A stretch of DNA of 60,000 bases from Apostichopus japonicus (taxonomy: Eukaryota > Echinodermata > Holothuroidea > Aspidochirotida > Stichopodidae): positions 20,274,213 through 20,334,212 of the forward strand of contig NC_092574.1 in NCBI RefSeq assembly GCF_037975245.1, given 5' to 3'. The notes beneath the pieces are model-generated. The model made no database searches, had not been told where the DNA came from, and saw nothing but the letters and a program-made list of their open reading frames with translations. This document shows positions 54,036 through 60,000 of this stretch, one piece after another (within the stretch, counting starts at the first letter, position 1; each line of letters opens with the position of its first letter). The translations under genes and the position numbers were made by a program.

Positions 54036-54305
54036 GTGGCTTTTCTTACAACTAGTCGTAACAATAATTCCCTTTTACGCATGCGCAGTTGGTTTAACGT
54101 GGCTATTTTTACGACTAGGAGTACTATTTTTACAACCAGGAGTAATAATAATTTCCGGTTAGGGTTGGGGTTAGGGTTAGGTTTAGGGGGAGGGTTACCC
54201 CTATTACATGCGCAGTTGCTTTATTTACTTTACTGCGCATGAATTCGCCGATGTCGTAAGAATAGTTTATAAATAATTGTTACAACTCGTCGTAAGAATA
54301 GCCAC
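54036..54305. mobile_element. 270 bp TIR element carrying internal telomere-like repeats
   Basis: The ends are inverted repeats: left GTGGCTTTTCTTACAAC, right GTCGTAAGAATAGCCAC. Inner parts also pair, through GTAACAATAATT/AATAATTGTTAC and a TGCGCAG motif near both arms. The centre (54157-54197) contains GGTTAGGG-type repeats, the vertebrate/echinoderm telomere motif, in imperfect tandem. TA arrays lie outside both ends. No clear target duplication and no coding capacity are seen. Confidence 0.8.
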
Positions 54306-54306
54306 G

Positions 54307-54309
<3 letters not shown>

Positions 54310-54387
<78 letters not shown>
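54310..54387. repeat. (TA)n microsatellite
   Basis: About 39 TA units just right of the telomere-like TIR element. Confidence 0.95.
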
Positions 54388-54389
<2 letters not shown>

Positions 54390-56280
54390 CGCAATGTTGC
54401 GAAATATTTGTGCGAAAACGAAGGAAAAGAAAGAAGAAGTGAGATCTTAAGATCGCAAATGACCTCAGTGACTTCAGTGGAAATTTCTTGTTACGGAAAT
54501 CCAGAGGATTTTCCTTTTCCGATTAGAAACCAGTCTGAGGTTTTGAAATTAAGCCAAGCATTTCGAAGTGGGTGAATGAAAATTTTACTCTTAATCTCTG
54601 TATTGAGTGTTATAATTAAATTTAAATCAATATATACCATAAAACAAATAAAACGGGTGTCTCAGAATATAGGCAATCCACTGACCAAACCCAACCCGAG
54701 GAAAGAATTCAACGCGGTCCGCGCAGAAAGAAGGGGCCTATAATAGTTACGTTTAGACAGTATTTTCTTTGTTTTTCTCATTCGCTTCATGATACGCAAT
54801 AAAAACTCAGAGACATTATTTAATTTCTATCTTTAAATCTTTCGAATGAATCAAATATACACACATTTAAAAAAGACTCCTTTATGTACAATAATTTAAA
54901 CCAAATTTTGAGTAATATACACATTTTTAAACCAGTTAAAACAGACTGACATTGCGAAATAACAAATCGCTTTATTCGACGCTATATTGGCGTGAATCGT
55001 CTTTATTATTTGTGTCATGCATATGCATATTTCATTTAATGTGAATGGCAGGAAAAGGACCGAGCATTGCATCATAAAAGATGATACTTTGAATTAAGTC
55101 CCATTAATAATGTATAATATATAATTTTATATAAAATATTGTATTTAACATAACAAATATTAGCATATTATAAGTTTTAAGTCATTTATGGTTAATGTTA
55201 ATTAGATCTATATGAAACTCATTTACAACATAAATATTTCAGTTGTCATTAATATTCATTTATATGGTCAGCAGGTTTGAATATTCAAAACCAACGTCAT
55301 GCCATATAAACGCCACTTTGGCAAGTCCTTGAAGTAGGTAGGCTACTGGTATTAGAGTGGGGCGAGGGGAGGTGAGGTGAAGGGCTGTAAGTTGTAAGAT
55401 GTAAACGAAAATCTGAAAGTGGCCGGGTTTCTTGCTTGAAACAAGAATCGGCAAGTATAATTGACTTATAAAGTGAATCTATACGTCTAATCATTTTTGT
55501 TTTGTTTAATAAGGTACGATATTTTACTTACCCTGAATAATTGAAAACATTTCGCTGTAGCTTAGTAAGTACGGTTATACTGTAAACTAACTAAGTTAAT
55601 TAATGGTAGATAGCGCCATCAATTATTAACGCATCCAGGACACTAGATGTGTATACGATAACATTCTACAGGTATCCAACTGCAACATCTACAAAGTTAC
55701 ACACCGGTAGTTGTACAATAGGTTCATACAATAGATAATAACGAGGAAGGGATAGGGTGAGGGGGGGGGGAGGTGCTGGATTATTGGATTTACAGAAATT
55801 TCGAAAGTCCATATGGAGGTTAGTGAGAAATGAAGAAAGGTAGTAGCAATTGCACATTTGTTCTCAACACTTACAACAAAGTAATGACTTCTAAATAGGC
55901 CAACAACTCAATTAATTAATAGTTATTACGCCTACATGTTCACACATTGTAGAATTCATTTGTTCCGAAAAGTGGATCATTTCATAAATTCTGTTTTAAT
56001 TTTCCGAGGACTGTCATTTTTTCTTATCAAGTCCATGGAGGTATTCCACTCATATCCATGCATAATGTCCGCGTATATATGTGCATACAAGTATATGTAT
56101 TATGTTCGTGCACCATTCATCGAGGTAGATAACATTACTTGCGATATTCATTATCATATTAGCTGGTTCCATATCTCACTGAAAGTTGATGGTCTACCTG
56201 TATTTTGTGACAGGACTCCACAATCACCGATTAGTTTCATAAAATTTGCTCTAAAATATACAATTGTTTTCAATTGATGT
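54388..56280. other. bZIP gene 3' UTR and flank; otherwise nothing recognised
   Basis: The part next to 56280 should be 3' UTR of the minus-strand bZIP gene. ATTAAA on the minus strand near 55996-56001 could be its poly(A) signal. The 113-codon plus-strand frame at 55936-56277 lies opposite this UTR and shows no domain. An exon-like minus-strand segment near 55530-55577 (good donor GTAAGT) is open but unassignable. Confidence 0.4.
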
Positions 56281-56433
56281 TCAAGGGTCAATGTGGATTT
56301 CTTGCAAGTCTTTAATACATTCCCCAGATTGCTCATGAATATGCATTAGTTCTTCAATCTGCTTCTTTTGTTCTTCCAATGCATTGATCTCTTTCATCAA
56401 GGCCTGGTTGTCGTCTTCAAACTTCTCGCTTTC
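56281..56433 (-). CDS. bZIP exon 3: leucine zipper and C-terminus
   Basis: 153 bp including TGA, with acceptor TCTTTGTTATTCAG. It encodes 50 residues beginning ESEKFEDDNQALMKE, heptad hydrophobics ending in His, and the tail ECIKDLQEIHIDP. It was found by phase and heptad register, since no long frame marks it. Confidence 0.9.
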   Translation of the reverse strand, partial: ESEKFEDDNQALMKEINALEEQKKQIEELMHIHEQSGECIKDLQEIHIDP

Positions 56434-58152
56434 CTGAATAACAAAGACAAATATAATATTGATATCGGTTTGAATAAATTTCGCATTGCGAGCGTTAACA
56501 TAAAAAAATGAATGCCTAAGGTATTGTTTTATCCAAAATGAAAAAGTAAACTAAAACAAACAAACAACAACAACAACGGAAAACTGATCCCAACCTGATC
56601 CTCTTCTCCTAGAAAAGTTTCTGTGTAAAGTCTTTGCGAAGAGGCCTCTTGCCCCTCGATTGATAATAAATAAACTTTTCATCAAGTGGTAGTGCTGCTT
56701 ACCCGTCCATTACCTCAGTGGCAAGTTAAACACCCGACCTCCCCAACGTCACGACCGCCCGACCGCGCTGGTCCTAACATATAGCAACTTGTATTGAACA
56801 ACGCAAGCAGTGGAATTTCATTTATTCAAGTATCTCAAGTATTGAGTCAGAAGGCCCCCCCCCCCCCCAATATCCACAGGTTCAAAAGGTTTTGACAAAA
56901 CGTTTGCAAACATAGCTGACCATATGGCGCTATCATCGTTTGCTTATATCGGTAAACTTTTAGAAATGTGATAGCGCCGCCGATTTCTTCTACGCGAACC
57001 TGTCTTTAAAAATTTATGTTATCATACAGTCATCGTGACACATGACATCACAAAGTTTCACACAATGTCTTTTTAAATTGGGGAAGAAGTGCGAGGGATG
57101 TGATGGAAGGGGTGTGGAGGGCGTACTTCCGAATTGTATGTAATTCATATGTCTTATCAGTTGACCTGACCCGAAACCGGCATGTGCCATTATAAACTCC
57201 AAACGGCTGATTTACAGAATGAGTTCAGTCAGACTATTCAACAAGGAGTATATTGTACGTACCTGTACTAATGCGTAAGTTCTTTCCCGTCTACGGTCTC
57301 TACATCTTGATGCTGCTTCTCTGTTCCTCTCTCGTCTTTGTTTTCTCTTTACTTCACCTTCTGGTGTCAGCTTTAATGCAAAGTAAAAAAATGCAGATAT
57401 ATCATATTTTTTTTTTATTACCAACAGGTTACATTTTTCTGACAATTGACGCAAGTTGACGAGGATGCTGAGCTTCAAATGTCAAAGGTTATTCGGAGAA
57501 CTGATACAATCCAATTGTCAAAGACCTAAATTAAAGTAGTCTTGGCGTCTTTTCATCTGTAAATTGGGAATGCAAATCATAACGTAGGATAGTCCTAGTG
57601 AAGATTACATTGACAAGAACAAAACTATACGTGATCTAAGCCAAAGGGGGTGAAAGTAAGCAAACAGTTTACCTGTCTTCGTGATAATGGTATTTTCGAC
57701 CAGTTTATGTACCTATCCAGTGTCTCTAGTGTACTGCCGAACCACCCACCACACCCCCGGTTGCCCATCCCATCCAGTTCCCTAACAACCGTTGTTTCGC
57801 TTACCTTTTGAGGATATCTTGCTTTCCACCGACAGCCAACTAATCCTTCCGAGAGTTTTTGTTGTAACAATCTCAGCTCTGATGGGATCTTTCCCGAACC
57901 GTCTTCGGAATCGCCACTTGTTGAAATACATTCGATATTTCCCTCAACAGAGGGCGGGCTTGATATTGTATCCGACACCATTTCGACGGCGTTGTTTGTA
58001 TCATTCACTGTAGGGTCAATGGGTTGGTTTGTGGGGTCTTTCTCTTTTGAACACATGCTCTCACCCAAAAGCGCTTCCAGTTCTCCATTGAACAATGGGA
58101 TTTCTTCAAGAGGTGTAATAAGTCCTGCTGTCATCGTCGGGTACATTATCAT
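56281..58152 (-). CDS. bZIP transcription factor, ATF3/JDP2/Fos group (3 coding exons, 202 aa)
   Basis: Seen: exons 58152-57805, 57370-57263 and 56433-56281 join in phase 0 with GT-AG introns. Residues 124-147 are the DNA-contacting basic region, with the core N132, A135, A136, C139 and R140 (RNREAASRCR). The zipper register is L150, F157, L164, L171, I178, H185. A terminal His in the heptad series followed by a Cys-containing segment (HEQSGECI) is typical of Fos, ATF3, JDP2 and BATF. QESEKFE closely matches QKESEKLE of ATF3. Known: these are nuclear stress and immediate-early factors that dimerise with Jun. Length fits ATF3 (181 aa) better than Fos. The middle exon is exactly 108 bp, the size I recall for the equivalent FOS exon. 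Odd: AASRCR is more like Jun/ATF2, and a Phe replaces a zipper Leu. Orthology inside the group is not settled. Confidence 0.88.
57263..57370 (-). CDS. bZIP exon 2: basic region
   Basis: 108 bp, phase 0 on both sides, acceptor TTTGCATTAAAG and donor TACAG|GTACGT. It encodes LTPEGEV followed by the full basic region and the first zipper Leu, ending ERTYALVQ. Confidence 0.92.
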
Positions 58153-58165
58153 TGTCAAAAATAAC
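57805..58165 (-). CDS. bZIP exon with start codon: N-terminal regulatory region
   Basis: The acceptor AATGTTTCAG precedes 13 bases of 5' UTR and ATG at 58152. A second in-frame ATG lies at 58146. The donor is CAAAAG|GTAAGC. It encodes 116 residues: an acidic/hydrophobic start (TPLEEIPLFNGELEALLGE), a Ser/Thr/Asp-rich middle with SP and SGDSEDGSG sites suited to phosphorylation, and a helix-like SELRLLQQKLSEG. Confidence 0.85.
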
Positions 58166-58436
58166 CTGAAACATTACAAAAAGATGCATCACTATTTAGT
58201 TTGCAGCCTGTAGTACACGTAATATATGGTTACAAGTAACTTTAAGTTACAAAGAGTACACACTGCACTATATAGTTGGCGCGGTGGTAATTCATTCTAT
58301 ATAGAAACTGGCTCAATTCATTATAAATTATAATAACTGGCTCAAGAGCGTTGGAAGAGCTGATTTGAATGAAGGAAGGGGAGGTGGGGGGGGGGGAGTA
58401 CGACCTTCGAGAGGCAGTCATGTAACATATGATATA

Positions 58437-58835
<399 letters not shown>

Positions 58836-59976
58836 TGAAAGAATTATTACGATACGAAATGTATGCTAAATAGAAAAGACGAAATATGACAAATGAAATA
58901 AAATAAAGTTAAACATTACTTGTTATATTACGGTATCCGTCATTGTATAACGAATATAATTACACTGAATCATTTCTTTTCATATACGGTACCGCATATA
59001 TATACGTATTTGTACGTATTTGGAATTAATTGTGTACTGTAACTAAATTTCGCGTAACTGATCTATGCGCAGCTGTATCAAAAACTCAAATACCGAGACC
59101 AACAGTGTGAATAAGGAATCTATTCTCGTTCACAGGATTTATATATTTATCAACGGTATTTTATCAGGAAGTTCGTGGTCTGCATCATGACTACTATAAT
59201 AATACATCAGTATATGGCACATTATTTCACGTTGATGCAGTTATTATTTATTGGTGCATTCTAACATTATATTCACAAATTTATGAAGACCTTTACATTC
59301 TTTTATAGACTGTTTTATTTTCTGTTTTTTATGTTCGTTTGAACTAATAATAACGATATAGTTTTAGAATTTTATGGTTAAAATGAAACGTAATTTTCTT
59401 TGGATAGATTTAAATAATTAATACAGCAATCTTCATTGGGCAATTCAATTAAATAGCCGAGAGTTTCAAAGTCAATGATCAAACGGATACATTGTATAAG
59501 AGAATACACGAAATACAAATAATGAAACTCAAATTATTGACTTTGAAACAAATTATTTTAAGTCATTTTGTTTAAACCCTGGGTGTGATGCTTCCTCATA
59601 AGCTTTGTGATAACAAATTACACTATAATCACTAAGGAAAATCTAGATCTTCTAACTGTTTGGACATCTCTGGTTTCATATGTATATATAATATCATCGA
59701 CACAGTACAAACAAAAAATTGAATATTTCAAGTACCAAGTAGAACACACAAAAAAAAAAAAAAACAAGAAACGGATAGAATGACGACTCTATAAATCTCA
59801 TATTCCAAAAACTGTTTTGAACAACAAATTACTTAAAGTTAACAAATATAACCTACAAAATATTATCAAGTTAAAGGGAGTTAGTGGTTCAAATTGAAAA
59901 GATACTCCCAAGACTAAAATGAAAGAAGAACAATCTTCTTGGTGAAATTTGCATTCGGTTCATATGGTAAACTTAC

Positions 59977-60000
59977 CATCGTTAAGAACATAACTTAAAT
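59977..60000 (-). other. Probable 5' UTR exon of the bZIP gene, cut by the window edge
   Basis: On the minus strand this edge segment ends at a consensus donor, ACGATG|GTAAGT. It is the best donor upstream of the acceptor at 58166, implying an intron of about 1.8 kb. Spliced, it places an in-frame stop (TAA) ahead of the main ATG and supplies an upstream ATG at 59991. The exon's 5' end is outside the window. Confidence 0.5.

Noticed and set aside
55936-56277. 113-codon plus-strand frame
   Set aside because: It lies opposite the expected 3' UTR of the bZIP gene, has no domain, and its composition is like the surrounding non-coding DNA.
57625-57804. Read-through of the first bZIP coding exon into VSETTVV and beyond
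   Set aside because: A consensus donor (AAAG|GTAAGC) ends the exon, and the basic region follows in phase in the next exon.

Overview
This is eukaryotic nuclear DNA, very probably from a marine invertebrate deuterostome. An echinoderm such as a sea cucumber is my best guess, but that is inference and not proven by any diagnostic sequence. The signs are AT-rich DNA with long (TA)n arrays, many poly-C/poly-G tracts, spliced genes with good GT-AG junctions and phase-1 introns between extracellular modules, hAT-type MITEs and tRNA-derived SINEs. There are no bacterial operons. Most short open frames are chance frames in non-coding DNA.

Three genes are well supported. (1) A five-exon plus-strand gene at 26412-37417 encodes a THSD1-type receptor of 1136 residues: signal peptide, beta-sandwich ectodomain, one thrombospondin type-1 repeat, a CUB domain, one membrane span, and a 550-residue Ser/Arg/His-rich tail ending in a PDZ-type motif. 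All four introns are phase 1 and every junction joins in frame. (2) A minus-strand gene at 41533-42093 encodes a small secreted protein (186 residues) with a basic Gly/Arg/Pro block followed by 15-residue acidic Pro/Asp repeats. (3) A three-coding-exon minus-strand gene at 56281-58152 encodes a 202-residue bZIP factor of the ATF3/JDP2/Fos group. A likely 5' UTR exon lies at the window edge (59977-60000). In the predicted spliced mRNA an upstream ORF overlaps the main start codon.

Layout. 1-26.4 kb is intergenic or long intron, with one good orphan exon (6261-6358), several tandem repeats and a complete hAT MITE (17587-17946). 26.4-37.4 kb is the THSD1 gene; its introns carry SINE copies, including a head-to-head palindrome, a TA array flanked by inverted repeats, and a 4 x 72 bp VNTR. 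37.4-45 kb holds the acidic-repeat gene and a 360 bp TA array. 45-55 kb has weak exon candidates, a second hAT MITE with an exact 8 bp target duplication, a TIR element with an internal tandem array, a SINE, and a TIR element containing telomere-like repeats. 55-60 kb is the bZIP gene.

Nothing in the sequence links the three genes functionally. The one possible link, a CRE-like TGACGTAA site 6 bp before the THSD1 start codon with an ATF3-like factor about 20 kb away, is speculation.
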